From: Vesta saturnalis
Taxonomy: Eukaryota > Arthropoda > Insecta > Coleoptera > Lampyridae
DNA: 64,000 bases
NCBI GenBank assembly: GCA_036346205.1
Contig: JARFJB010001987.1
Span: 5,876,001 to 5,940,000, forward strand
Reading direction: 5' to 3'
Made by a program: the position numbers and the translations under genes. The notes under the pieces are model-generated. The model did not search any database and had not been told where the DNA came from. It worked only from the letters and a program-made list of their open reading frames with translations. This document shows positions 1 to 10,510 of this stretch, in pieces. How positions within the stretch are numbered: position 1 is the first letter of the stretch; the number at the start of each line of letters is the position of its first letter.

Positions 1-720
1 CTTGTAAATATTAAATGATCATGAAGATAAGCTGCATTATAACATCCTTATCAGACGAAACCAGAATTCTTAATATATTATTTTTCTAATGCGGACGAAA
101 CCAGAATAAATAAGGTTCAAACAGGTAAAATTTGGCTAACAGGCGAAACCAGAGTAGATAATCTGGCTAGGATAGGATTTGTGCAGTTATGATTAAATAT
201 TTTCTTTAAACCGTAATAAACGCTTAACTGGTCTTAAAGAGGACTCTTCCTAGAACTACGGTTTGTTTGTGTTTTATTGTAGCCACCCAGTTTAACGCCA
301 TCTCCTGCTGGATGACTGACAGTGCTGTTTTAGTTGATTCATCTGTATTTGGATGTTTCTTTATAATATATCTGAAGCACTAAAAAGTAGGTGGTTTATT
401 ATAATTGCGGATTGGGGAGTAGTTATTATTATAAACAATTTAATATAACTGCAATTTATTTATTATTATTCATGTCAGGGATTTATGATTATTGAAAACT
501 AGTTATCATTACTGATAGTGTGCATTTTGATTTGCATCTACACGTTTTGTCCTAGGGAATATTGAGTTTTTGTTTTGGCTATTTAGGCGGAATTCTGTAG
601 GAAATAAAGAATTGTGTTGGACTACCAGTACTCTTTGCTTTATGTGATTATTGCCAGGGATTTTAATTAAGCTGTCTGCTTCCAGGTCAACGTTTCGATT
701 CTGTTTTAACAGTGACTATA
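1..720. other. AT-rich stretch with no gene seen
   Basis: No reading frame or domain was recognised here. The only structure noticed is a degenerate direct repeat of the motif gacgaaaccagaat near the left edge, annotated separately. Confidence 0.5.
54..155 (+). repeat. Degenerate direct repeat, three copies
   Basis: The motif gacgaaaccagaat occurs at 54-67 and 94-107, and a variant (ggcgaaaccagagt) at 142-155. The spacing is 40 and 48 bases. It is short and diverged, with no known function, and may be the edge of a repeat that extends beyond the window. Confidence 0.45.
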
Positions 721-1609
721 GTCTTTATTGTGTCTCGGTTTGACGGGTATACAAGAGCAAACCAGTGGTTAAATTGTTATCATATTTTACGCCAACCACA
801 CGCCCACGCATCCAAGTGCTTTCCGAAACGGTTCTGATTGTCTTAATAGGGGTCGCGGCATTATCTAGTTTGGGCATCAGTACCTTTATGCACGTGACAG
901 ACTTAATTATTATATTTCGAAATTTCAGAATTTTGACGGCAATATTAAATATTATTTCATACGTATACAAGGGTAAATTTTAAAGTCTCCAGATAATGTT
1001 TTACCACTTTAATTTTATGAGTATGCATTGTGTGATCGATAACGTGTATATTTCAAAATTTTCTTGAGCTTTGGGTAATTTAAATTTTAATATTAAATGA
1101 ACTTAAAGATTTTAAGTGTGTATGTATCTGTTGTTTTGGTTTCAGATAAATTTATTAAAATTACCGAGACAAAATTAAACGTACTCTTTTAAAGTGAAGG
1201 GGTTGTGCAAATTGAATATTTGAACTTGAAATTTGTGTGATATTATTGAGTAGGCTACAATTCTATTTTACACAGTCACATAAGGTTAACAAGGATTCGC
1301 CTAGGACTATTTATACCAGAGATATTTTAGATTAAGGTGGTGCCTCAAGACTATTTTCCCGAATTGGATAATCCGTTATTTGTTGTTTTATGGTAAGTGT
1401 AAAGTGTTTGGATCTACTTGAAATATCTGGAACACAGGAAATGCGGCAGGATCCATAACACACAAAGTATACCTCAAAAATTAAGAAGGGCCGAGCGCCA
1501 TAGTGAAGCTATCATCATCAGTGGTCGACTAGGACAAAGTAAAGGATTTTCTAATACATACATCTGGTGAAAGTACAAGTTGTCAAAGTTTGTGAGTTTT
1601 GAGTAGCCT
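721..1609. other. No recognisable gene
   Basis: Two short overlapping open frames of 70-80 codons lie at about 725-983 on opposite strands. Neither shows a domain, motif or composition that supports coding. The rest is AT-rich with many stops in all frames. Confidence 0.4.
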
Positions 1610-1862
1610 AAAGGTCGTCATTATTCATTAGAATTTGTTTGTTTTGAAGATCTCCAAACATTTACAGCAATCAACTTCGTACTTATTACTAACGTGTTTG
1701 ATAAAAATACCTTATCTGCTATATGATTTTTACCAAACACATAGCTATTGTACACTTTTCCCAACGTTTCAATTTCATATAAGCTAAATTATGTTTAAAG
1801 CGAATTTTAATAGGTCGGTTAGTTTGCCTCACATATATTTGTTCACAATTTTACAATAAGGT
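1610..1862 (-). pseudogene. Penelope-like element 3' end: GIY-YIG endonuclease remnant (inverted copy)
   Basis: On the minus strand, bases about 1,850 down to 1,735 read as the core of a Penelope-type GIY-YIG endonuclease. It has a Cys followed by YVRQTNRPIKIRFKHN, which corresponds to the usual YxGQTxRxxKxRFKEH signature. In these elements this domain nicks target DNA for target-primed reverse transcription. The DNA beyond it (about 1,655-1,615) matches the DNA at 19,405-19,450 in inverted orientation (gagatcttcaaaa, then ctaatgaata, then gacgacc), so both are the 3' end of the same family. It lies just upstream of, and opposite to, the RT at 1,873-2,834. Inverted partial copies next to a main copy are known for Penelope elements. 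It is truncated and lacks a full open frame. Confidence 0.65.
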
Positions 1863-1872
1863 GTAACAGACC

Positions 1873-2834
1873 AATGTTGGATAAAATGATAGTTGGCACA
1901 AAACTTCGATTAAATCATTTAATGAAAATTGCAAAAGATGAGTCAAAATTTAATTTAAATGATTCAGAACTTCTCAAAAGTAAAAATTGTTTTATCTAGA
2001 AGCAGGTAAAGGCAATTAAGTAGTGATTTTAAACAAAGAGGATTATTCTGCTTCCGTCAAAGAACTCTTAGACACAAGTTCTTATTCAATCATTATTAAA
2101 GATCTTAAAATGATTACTTCAACTAGAAAAAATTTATTGGAATGCAAAAGAGTTGTTGGCGACTTTCTTATGTTTCAACTAACGGTATCCAATCCGGCAC
2201 TGCTTACAGTGTATTGCTTGCCTAAGATTCATAAACCAGATAATGCTATACAACCCATTGTTTCTGGTATTAATGCACCTACGTATCTGTTGTCCAAATG
2301 GTTGTCTAGTAAATTTCATAATCTCTCCAATCAGCAACTCAACTTAGTGTCCCAAATTCGTATGGATGTATTGATTAAATTAGAAGATAAAATTTCATCC
2401 CATTCGACGTTGGTTCATTGTTTCCGAGCGTTCCAATAGATTAAACTGTAGTTTATATGGAAGATGTTTGAAAACAAAACCATTTGAACGATGCAGAAGT
2501 AGAAGAATTTCTTAAATTAACAGAGTTGTATATGAAACCTTTTCAATATTAACCATCAATTCTTCAAACTAGAACATGGTACGATAATGGGCAAAATCTT
2601 TTATGGTCAATCTAGTTATTGGTAAATTTGATTTGCCTCATTTTCCTAGAATTTGGTTTAGATACGTAGATGACGTGTTTGTCATCTTTAACACTAAAAT
2701 TGGTAGTGTTGTGAACTTTAGTATCCAGAAGTGGTAGTAAAATAGATATACACATTTATCGTACGGAAACTAGCACTAAAATATTCATAACCAATCACTA
2801 CAATCACTATAGACAGCATGAGATTGCGGCTTTT
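1873..2834 (+). pseudogene. Penelope-like element reverse transcriptase (interrupted, frameshifted)
   Basis: This reads as a Penelope-type RT on the plus strand in several frames. An early KGN(stop)VVILNKEDY block at about 2,009 is followed by the hallmark LPKIHKP and IQPIVSGINAPTYLLSKW at about 2,219-2,300. After a frameshift near 2,410 come FDVGSLFPSVPID, then EHGTIMG, and the catalytic box RYVDDVFVIF near 2,660-2,690. A motif beginning IDIHIYRTET follows at about 2,740, as in the family between RT and linker. The protein copies element RNA and in intact elements is fused to the GIY-YIG domain. The frame is lost at the insertion point near 2,834 and resumes at about 8,323. Several stops and frameshifts make it a pseudogene. 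Confidence 0.8.
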
Positions 2835-3029
2835 ATTATTTTTTTTTTTTAATTTCGTATGGCTTCGACTGCCCTGGTCTTCTCGCCATTTAGTAACATC
2901 ATAGCGTCCGAAGGAAAAGTAAGTATGGTTCTATATTTTTATACATTACTGTACATCCCTATCGATTTTAGGAATTTTAAGACGTTTTCGAATTTGAAGC
3001 GTCGGAAAGGTTGTATCTAATGTCCTCCT

Positions 3030-4120
3030 TTAAGTTAAACAGTTTGCGATGATTTATATAGTCTACACAGTCACATATCACATGCTCTACGGAGAGATCG
3101 ACGTTACATGTATTGCATCGCGGTCTAGGCTCATCCTTCAAAAGATATTGATGTGTGAAATTCGTGTGTCCTATTCTTAACCTATGTGCAAGTTATTCAG
3201 GTACATTTTTCTTTTACAGATGGTTTAATGCATGACAGGTAGGTATTTTGCATTTCCCACCTATTTTGCCAAGGACTGTATGTTTTTAGTTTCAGGTGGC
3301 ACTGCATATCCGACGCTTTGACATGCCCCTCATTTATTTGTGGAGCAGTGATTGCATGTTTCGCTGCATTATCAGCCTTCTCATTTCCTGGAATACCAGA
3401 GTGCCCAGGTACCCAAACAAAAACAGGTCTGATGTCATGCTCATTGAGGCCGATCAGACACCTCTGGCATAACCGAACCAGAGGATCCCTAGTGAACATA
3501 TCCTTTACGGCGTTTATTGCATTTAGTGAATCTGTAATTATTAAATAAGTTTTATTTGCAGGTTCTACGGGGATGTGCATCAGAGCCTTCCATAACGCAA
3601 ACTGTTCCGCAGTATACGCCGAGGCTATAGAGCTTAAGGACCAGGTATGTACCACGCCATCTATTATAATCGCGGATCCCGTCCCTTGTTCGTTTCTCGA
3701 GCCGTCAGTATAAACCAGCGATTTGTTGTTGTAACTATCAGTGATCTCCTCAAATAAACGTGAATATTCTAGTTTTGTTGCTAAGCTACGGTTTAGTTTT
3801 TTAAGATCTAACCTTACTTTAATTTCGGGCATCAACCATGGGAAGTACTCATACAGGTGTTCGTAGACTAGGTCAGGTATTGATTCATGTAGCACCTCTA
3901 GCAGCTCCTTAAACCGTATACTGAGCGGTCGCGGGATAGTTGGCCTGGTGGCAAAAATATTTTCGGCAGGAAATAGGAAATGGTTGTTTGGGTGGGTGGG
4001 ATTCGATTTCATCTTGACCTTGTAATTGCTTATCCGATGTTGCCTCCTAGTGTCCAATGGAGGCAGGCCCGATTCACAGTAAACGCTGTAGACAGGGCTG
4101 GTAGGAAACGCCCCAAACAA
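3030..4120 (-). pseudogene. ORF2 C-terminus of I-like LINE: RNase H domain and Cys/His tail
   Basis: The frame at 4,120-3,197 contains a ribonuclease H fold with all four acidic positions visible: YTDGSRNEQG, SAYTAEQFALWKAL, LIITDSLNAI and GNEKADNAAK. It degrades the RNA strand of the RNA/DNA hybrid during element copying. After a frameshift near 3,195 the protein continues to about 3,030 with LRIGHTNFTHQYLL and a C-x2-C...H...C cluster, a common C-terminal putative nucleic-acid-binding segment of such elements. It overlaps the RT frame upstream by about 90 bases through a frameshift, so the original single ORF2 is broken. Confidence 0.75.
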
Positions 4121-5456
4121 ATCCTTATTCCCGTATTATGCACCCTATCTAATAGTAATAGCCTCGATTTGCGGGCTGATGCATAAACAATAGCTCCATA
4201 GTCAATTTGCGACATGATCAAGGCCCGATAAACGTTTAACAACATTTGAACCTGTGCGCCCCATTTAGTACGTGATAATACCCTGATGATGTTCATGGTT
4301 TGCATACATTTCACTTTCAGCTGTTCAATATGCTCATCCCATGTGAGTTTGCTATCAAACGTCAGTCCCAGAAATTTTGTCGATGCCACACACGCAATTG
4401 GCCTATTCTGGATGTAGAGTAGCGGATTATAGTGAGGCCTGCGTAATTTACAAAATGTATGCATTTGGTTTTTCCTTAGAAAATTGGTAACCAATTTCAC
4501 TTCCATTGCACAATCTTGTTGATCGACTTTTGCAACTTAATGCTTATCTGCCCTACAGTAGCACCGGCGCAGTATATTGTCAAGTCATCTGCATAGAGAG
4601 CCCGGAAAACACACGGCTCCACTCCGCAGGCAATCTCATTAATCGCTATCATAAATAGCGTACAACTTAGCGTTGAGCCTTGAGGGACACCATTTTCCAA
4701 AGTTTGAAGGCTTGACAGCGTGTTTCCTATGCGTACCCGAAAATATCTATTGGTCACAAAGGATTCGATAAATTTAGGTAAGTTGCCTGTCGCACCGTAC
4801 TTGTGTAATTTTTCTAGCATTCCATACCTCCAGGTCATGTCATAAGCTCCTGTTATATCAAAGAACACCGCTATAAGATGTTGTCTTCTCCTATGGGCTT
4901 CCCTTATCGAGTTCTCTAATTCTACTAGATGGTCTAGTGTGGACCGACCTTTTCTGAAACCTGCTTGCTGTGGCGCTATGAAATTGTTTTTTTCAAGGTA
5001 AAACTGAAGCCTTTTGTTTACCATTTTTTCGAGGAGTTTACCTAAGCAACATGTGAGGCTTATTGGTCGATAGCTTGCGGCGTATAGTGGATTCTTTCCC
5101 GCCTTGTGAATTGGAATTATAGTTGCCATCTTCCATTGTTCTGGATATATGCCTCGTCGCCATAGGTCGTTAAACAGCTCTAGTACAGATGCCCTTATTT
5201 GATCTGTAAGGTGGATTAGCATTTCGTTAGATACTTCATCGGGACCTGGAGCGGTATTCTTAAGCTCCCCGATGGCTACGTTTAACTCAGTCATGCTGAA
5301 TGGGACATTATACTCGAGATCCAAGTCCGTATCAAAGTGGAGAGGCACTTCACGTTCACTTTTATGCAGCGCAAAATGTGGATCGTAGTTATTGTTGCTG
5401 CTCACGGTTTGCAAAATGGCACGCAAGTAGATCAGAGATCTCATTTTCACACTCAA
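4030..5456 (-). pseudogene. ORF2 middle of I-like LINE: reverse transcriptase
   Basis: Two overlapping minus-strand frames (5,456-4,497 and 4,506-4,030) together make a non-LTR reverse transcriptase. Visible blocks are ELKNTAPGPDEVSNEML, a YRPISLTCCLGKLLEKM finger block, QAGFRKGRSTLDHL, FFDITGAYD with a catalytic Asp, NGVPQGSTLS and the catalytic FRALYADDLTIY. The thumb follows in the second frame (FLGLTFDSKLTWDEHI). The enzyme makes cDNA at the nicked target. A frameshift of a few bases separates the fingers/palm from the thumb. Both catalytic Asp pairs are preserved, which suggests the copy is not extremely old. Confidence 0.85.
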
Positions 5457-6503
5457 GGATATTGCCGTTTTCTGATTTAAGGCAACTTATTTGCTGGAAG
5501 CCAGCGCTTCCCGATATAGCCTTGATCTTACGCCACACCCGTTGTGTATCTTGCGCTGATGTTATTGTTGAGGTATACTGATTCCAGCTATTTCTTTTAC
5601 TCTCCAGCACTACACGTCTGCTTACGGCTCTTACTCTTTTAAATTCAATGTGGTTAGCAACAGATGGTTCCCTCTGATATCTTCTAAACGCCGCTTTTTT
5701 ATTTTTGAGGGCATTTTTAACTTTGGGATTCCACCACGGCAAGGGTCGTTTAATCTGTTTATCACCGGTTTTGGGTATACTAATTTCGGCTGCTTGCTTT
5801 ATGCATTTTGTTATATTTTCAACATTTATAGGGTAGGGTGCGACAAGGTGGTTAGTGAATGAATTCCAGTCTGCCCTTGCCGCAATCCATCTCCTGTATG
5901 TTGTCCTTTCTGTTTCTGCTACATCCGTATGAATTAAGATCGGAAAATGGTCGCTATTATGTAAATCATTTATTACCTCCCACTTGAGATGGGGATTTAA
6001 ACTAGTAGACACTAAGGTAAGATCAATGGCCGAGAACTTATTTGACCTAGCGATGTGATGTGTAGGTGAACCTATGTTTAGTAAAATCACATGATCTCTA
6101 TCCATCCAATCTTCCAAAAGTCTTCCTTTATTATTTCTGCTTTCGGATCTCCAAATGGGGTTGTGGGCGTTGAAGTCTCCCGTGATAATAAAAGGTCTTG
6201 GTAGTTGATTTACAAGTTCATTAAATTCTTCAATTGTCCAATTTGCATCCGGCAGATATATGTTACAAATAGTTACTTGCCATGGTACAGCAATTGCTTG
6301 CAGACGTGTATTAATTTGGACTTTTGCTGATTATGGCCGAGGTGGGTTTCTTGTACGCAAAAGCACATCGGGTTATGCTCATGCAGTAGCATTTTGAGAT
6401 CACAGTAGTGAGTTATTATACCTCTGCAGTTCCATTGGATGATTTTATTATCCATTGAAACAATTTGTATAAGAAAAATATCACAGAAGTTAAAATTATA
6501 CAT
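5389..6503 (-). pseudogene. ORF2 N-terminus of I-like LINE: APE-type endonuclease
   Basis: Minus-strand pieces at 6,503-6,273 and 6,117-5,389, linked by a third frame in between, make an apurinic-like endonuclease. Visible motifs are IIQWNCRGI at the start, FCVQETHLG (catalytic Glu), ITGDFNAHNPIWRS near 6,180, IDLTLVSTS and SDHFPILI (catalytic Asp-His). The domain nicks the chromosomal target to prime reverse transcription. The linker after it (to about 5,389) is rich in basic residues and leads into the RT. Two frameshifts, near 6,270 and 6,118, break it. The Met near 6,452 (MDNKIIQW) is the likely start of ORF2. Confidence 0.75.
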
Positions 6504-6683
6504 ATAAAATGCTCACGAGCACATAAACAAAATTGTAAATAAAATGGTATATATGGACAATACAAACATAAATATCACAGAAAATGCTCAAGCACATAAA
6601 TAAAAATTTAAATAAAATCGTGTATATGGACCACACAAACACGAATATCACAAGGTTTCAGAATATCACAGATTTATCACAGG

Positions 6684-7259
6684 CTATTTATCGAGTACGA
6701 TTCCTTCCCGTGAGGCACTAGTGCCTCTGGGTTTGCCCTTAGGCCATCCTTTTTTCTTTTTCGGCTGTTTAGCCTCCTCTAGTGTTTTATCATCTATGGA
6801 CGTCACGCTGGAGTCCGTAGATAGGCTTCGCTCTAACTTCGTTTTCCTTTTGGCGCCTCTAGATTCATCCTCCATAGGTATTTGTTCTAAGTTGGCACTA
6901 TCCCTGCTTGGAGGAGTTCTAAAGCTTCCAGGATTGACTACTGGCTCTGGAGGCGACTCTTTTATCAATCTCATAAACACAGCGGTAAGCTGTTTCATCT
7001 CTTCTTTAACTATTTTTTTAATTTCAGGAACGATGTTTAGTTGACTAGTATCTGTGTTATGTGCGGCCACGCTCGAGTATAGGTTTCCCGATGTCACCGC
7101 ACTTCCTGCCAATCGTCTCGCTTCCGGGTAAGTAACTCTCCTTATGACTTTAATTTCTTGGACTTTTATTTCTTGTTTATAGGTGTCACAAGATCTATAA
7201 TTTGCCGGATGATTTCCCCCGCAGTTGAGGCATACCACCGGAGTATCACACCGGTTACC

Positions 7260-7262
<3 letters not shown>
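6684..7262 (-). pseudogene. ORF1 (Gag-like) fragment of I-like LINE
   Basis: 192 codons on the minus strand, open to the truncation point. The N-terminal part holds one CCHC zinc knuckle (CLNCGGNHPANYRSC), which binds element RNA in LINE ORF1 proteins. A stretch with basic and acidic patches and a Pro/Ser-rich part follows, ending in a strongly basic segment (KQPKKKKGWPKG). The normal upstream part with further knuckles is missing because the element is 5'-truncated, so the Met at 7,262 is only the first one available. It lies about 180 bases upstream of ORF2 in the element's own direction. Confidence 0.7.
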
Positions 7263-7316
<54 letters not shown>

Positions 7317-7348
7317 TATTATTATTTTATTATTATTATTATCATTAC

Positions 7349-7391
<43 letters not shown>
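7261..7391 (+). repeat. ATT trinucleotide microsatellite
   Basis: About 130 bases of almost pure ATT with a few interruptions. On the minus strand it is an AAT run lying between the end of one LINE remnant (7,392-8,322) and the truncated 5' end of the I-like element. Its position suggests it began as the simple-repeat tail of the upstream LINE and served as the landing site of the I-like copy. Confidence 0.95.
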
Positions 7392-7392
<1 letters not shown>

Positions 7393-8322
7393 GAATACTC
7401 TCCTTAACAGGCGTACTGAGCCCCAATTACAAGAAGAACAAGCGGTATCAGGTTTACAATAAACAGAAATTATTATTTACTACCTAGAGTCTAAGATTAA
7501 ATGCTTACCTACACTCAAAAAGATTGGATTAAGGTATATTATGAATGGGTAGATTACGAGTTACTAGAGCCGATTTGATCTGCTTAATAGTGCAGTTAAC
7601 AATATCCAAATTGGCTTCGATCGAAGAGTAAGCCGAGATCATTCTGTACAAAGGGAATATAAAAGGACGTTAGGTCGAGAAGCAGGTAGGTAGAACACAT
7701 TACTTGAACGAGAATTAATTTTGGAACTGTAAATTGGATTATGTTGAGAATCTCTGTGCACTCAATTATAGGCGATATGACTTTGTATAAAAATATTACG
7801 CGTGCATCTTTCTTCTAACCTATAAGAATACAAACCTATATTCATTCAATAAACATTCATGAGAAAGTTTCGAGGTGAATAGTGATTATATTTTCGGAAA
7901 AAAAACTTTAATAAACGACTCTGAACCTTCTCAAGAACACTAATGTACACAGTGTGGAAAGGGCACCACCATACCACTGCTCCATATTCCATTCGCACGA
8001 ACATACAAAATAATAATAGATTGTATAGAAAAATTCTTAGTATTTCGAATTATGTAGCCTAGGGTTTTGTATGGGGTTTATAATTATTTACATGAGCGAA
8101 GAATGACAATTTCTTATCGAAAACTACACCATATAGAGTATCAGACAAACCCATCTACATTATAGTGAAATATAATGTCGTTAAGTTTACGCGAGAACGA
8201 AACTACTGAGCATTTAGATTTATTGACTGTCAAATTATGCGAACTAACCAGGTGTCAATGCTCTCCAGAGCGTCTTACTGAATTAAACCATCATAATAAT
8301 TATTAATTTTAATTTTAAAATT
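7392..8322 (-). pseudogene. LINE remnant: C-terminal part of a reverse transcriptase and 3' region
   Basis: On the minus strand about 8,250-7,870 reads as the RT thumb and downstream region of a Jockey-like LINE: TLGYIIRNTKNF, then LEYGAVVWWCPFH, then VYISVLEKVQSRLLKF. Near 7,640 a fragment PLYRMISAYSSIEANLDIVN resembles the extreme C-terminus of such proteins. The rest (about 7,392-7,600) would be the 3' untranslated part, and the AAT run next to it the tail. Everything upstream of the thumb is missing, and several stops and frameshifts are present. It is a different family from the I-like element next to it. Confidence 0.55.
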
Positions 8323-8556
8323 AATTCTGTTGTTCATAGATTTCCTCATTCAGTCCAACATGAAATAAAGAATTGCGAATTATTAAAGAAATTGCTGCAT
8401 ACAATGGATTTTCAGATGAAATTGTTATGAATATACCTAGAAAATAAACGCATAGGACGAAGCTTAAGAAATCAACTACAAGATCAAGTGTTTAAGCAGC
8501 ATCGGCTAGGAATTATAAAATTAGTTATCAAAATTCGCTTTAAAGAACATTTAGTT
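8323..8556 (+). pseudogene. Penelope-like element, linker and start of GIY-YIG (continuation)
   Basis: The Penelope frame that stops at 2,834 resumes here: NSVVHRFPHSVQHE, then after a frameshift KELRIIKEIAAYNGF, which is the conserved linker between RT and endonuclease. Near 8,520 the frame reads GIIKLV directly followed by IKIRFKEHL, so about 20-30 residues of the GIY-YIG core are deleted. The reading stops at the hAT insertion at 8,557 and continues at 19,391. The DNA aaaattcgctttaaa here is also found in the inverted GIY-YIG copy near 1,790, which supports the assignment. Confidence 0.7.
8549..8556 (+). repeat. Target site duplication of the hAT element, left copy
   Basis: ATTTAGTT directly before the left TIR. 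The right copy after the right TIR is ATTTAGCT (19,391-19,398). Seven of eight bases match, and 8 bp is the duplication length of the hAT superfamily. Confidence 0.8.
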
Positions 8557-8571
8557 CAGCGTTTCTCAAAC
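8557..8571 (+). repeat. Left terminal inverted repeat of the hAT element
   Basis: cagcgtttctcaaac. It matches the reverse complement of 19,376-19,390 at 14 of 15 positions. A start of CAGxGxTTCTCAAx is usual in this transposon group. Confidence 0.85.
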
Positions 8572-8989
8572 TACTCTATTTCGCGCCACTCTTTATGTAC
8601 CGTGGATAATTCAGCGACCACTTGAGTAATGTAACATAAAATAGTACATCAGTGCCACTTAACAATATGCAGAAATTTATTGCAACGTTATATATCACCG
8701 CCGATGTAGTGCATTCGCATGTGAGTTGTATTAAGCTGTATTAAGAAAGAGGGGTCGAACTGACTGGACTGAAGATACGCGAATATAAAAAGAGTGCGTC
8801 CGAGTGTTAGTTATTAGTTTGTGCACTAAGATTGTTTTAAAAAATTTGGTCAATTAGAGTTTTAAAGTTAAGAACGTAACACGTGTAGTAAATTTGGATA
8901 GGTTTTAAATAGGTGGCAAACATAGTCTTGAGAAAGAAGTAGCTTCTACTTCACCAAAATACTGAGTACCAGTTCTAATTCTATTATAT

Positions 8990-9215
8990 AATCAAAAACA
9001 CGAGAATATGATCAACCACCCTCAAACTTCAGTTTTACAAGCACTGAAATAAGTGGGGAAGAAATACCTCAATGTGTTATTTGACTTAAAATTTTGGCTG
9101 CAGATAGCATGAAATGAAATAAGTTGAAGAGGCATTCAGAAACCCTGCACAAAGAATATATTTGTAAGCCCGTAAGTTTTTTATATAAACTCAAATCTTT
9201 AGTGAGTCAGATGTC
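8990..9215 (+). pseudogene. hAT transposase, N-terminal BED zinc finger
   Basis: The plus-strand reading begins around REYDQPPSNFSF and runs into PQCVI, a stop, then LKILAADSMK and, one stop later, NKLKRHSETLH. This is the Cys-Cys...His-His pattern of the BED-type finger at the start of ZBED5/SCAND3-like hAT transposases, which binds the element ends. It continues as KEYICKPVSFLYKLKS and is then cut by the Jockey-type LINE near 9,216. The Met at 9,124 is internal, not the gene start. Two in-frame stops are seen before and within the finger. Confidence 0.7.
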
Positions 9216-9359
9216 AAATTTTCAGATAGTTGTCGGTCATCGTCATATGATTGCGGTATTTCGGGCTCTAACCCTCTATACCTTCGTCGTATGGGTTTCT
9301 TTGTGGTAATGCAGATTCGATGCATCTGTAATAGAAATGCATTAAATATACTACTTTCT

Positions 9360-10490
9360 GTTATTGTTGTCTTCGCAAGATGATTTTCGGCCTCTTGTGC
9401 TTCATTTCATTTTGGATGTCGTAGTCCCATGTTCCTGTCATAGCTGGGTTGGGGTGTCCCGCTAGTGCCTCTTCTAGGTTGATTGCGGCGTTTTTGCTAA
9501 ATCCATTAAGCTCGCCATCCTGAGGTCTTTATATATTTGGTCGTTTCTTACGTACCATGGCGCGTTTACTGTAATTCTTAGGTACTTATTCTGTACCACT
9601 TGAAGTTGTTTTATTGTTGACGGAGCGGCATTGTGCATTTGTGCTCCTTGATAGCTGTGTTCACTCGCCTTTCTGCGGTATTTAGTTCACGTTTATCTTC
9701 GCAATCTTGAGAACGCTGCCATCTGCATCTTTTCCTGTTTTTATCCCTAACAAGTTCTCTTATTTCTATAGGTAGGCTGTAGTTATTTGTGTTCTTTGTT
9801 ATCGTGAACCTTGCTTCTTCCATCGATCTCGGATGGTTGTCGTGATTTCCTGTACTGCCGTATCTATCTGACGGGAGTCCTTTATCATGGGCACTGCGGA
9901 GATTTTATTTTGATCAGTGCTTCATATTTTATCCAGGAAGTCCTAGTGATATGCGTTGGCTCTAGTGGCGCTTGATCTCCTAGCTGCAGCAGGACGGGGT
10001 CGTGGTCGGAGCTCAGGTCCGCTATTGTTTCCATCCGGATGTGTAATGGCATGTTTCGGAAAATCGCAATGTCTAGTACGTCAGGCTTCGTGCCCGCACC
10101 TGGGTAACAGGTGGGTTCTTGAGGAATTTCTACAATTATGTCCCTCGTCGCGGCGTATGCTTCCAGGTTTCGCCCGTTCCGGTTTGAGTTCCTACTATTC
10201 CAGTATGGGTGCTTCACCTCCAGCATTTGCGTATCCGGTGTCGGCATTTTGTAATGTTCTATGGAGTTTTAATGAATATTGCTGTGCCCTTCTCTCCCGG
10301 TGAGCCAGTCGTTGCGGTGCAAATGGTAGTTCCTTATTTTGGGCTTATCACAAGGCCTTAGATGAGTGACCAGCACCATATCTAGATTTTACCGGTAGAC
10401 GAACTCTGCTAGCTCCTCCCTCTTTGTAAGGAGGCCATTCGCGTCCATATTCCCATATGGACGGATGTTGGTTGTAGGGGTGTTTATCAA
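9360..10490 (-). pseudogene. Jockey-type ORF2 remnant: endonuclease fused to RT C-terminus by deletion
   Basis: Minus strand. The endonuclease starts near 10,470 with NMDANGLLTKREELAEF and continues with LDMVLVTHLRPCDKPK; the catalytic Glu expected in TETHL is lost. After a small deletion come KHPYWNSRNSNRNGRNLEAY, DVLDIAIFRN and SSDHDPVLLQLG (catalytic Asp-His). The linker (9,823-9,650) holds the EIRELVRDKNRKRCRWQRSQ block. It then joins, near 9,645, to MHNAAPSTIKQLQVVQNKYL and NAPWYVRNDQIYKDL, the very end of a Jockey RT. Roughly 1.5 kb of RT including the catalytic box is missing, so this copy cannot make cDNA by itself. Confidence 0.75.
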
Positions 10491-10510
10491 TTGATGGTTA
10501 CCCGTTGTGT

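Larger units (their letters stand above)
2839..7260 (-). mobile_element. I-like non-LTR retrotransposon, 5'-truncated
   Basis: A minus-strand LINE with a poly(A) tail (plus-strand T-run 2,839-2,850), a zinc-knuckle ORF1 fragment and an ORF2 with endonuclease, RT, RNase H and a C-terminal Cys/His segment in that order. The RNase H domain and the endonuclease start (IIQWNCRGI) resemble the I clade rather than Jockey. The 5' end is cut within ORF1, exactly where an ATT microsatellite (7,261-7,391) begins. ORF2 is split over several frames, so the copy is inactive. It is inserted, together with another LINE remnant at 7,392-8,322, into the Penelope-like element between its RT and linker. The clade call is by motif resemblance only. 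Confidence 0.8.

Noticed and set aside
725..983. Overlapping opposite-strand frames of 81 and 72 codons
   Set aside because: No motif, domain or supporting structure; likely chance.
7158..7487. Open frames with long Tyr or Ile/Leu runs
   Set aside because: They are produced by the ATT microsatellite.
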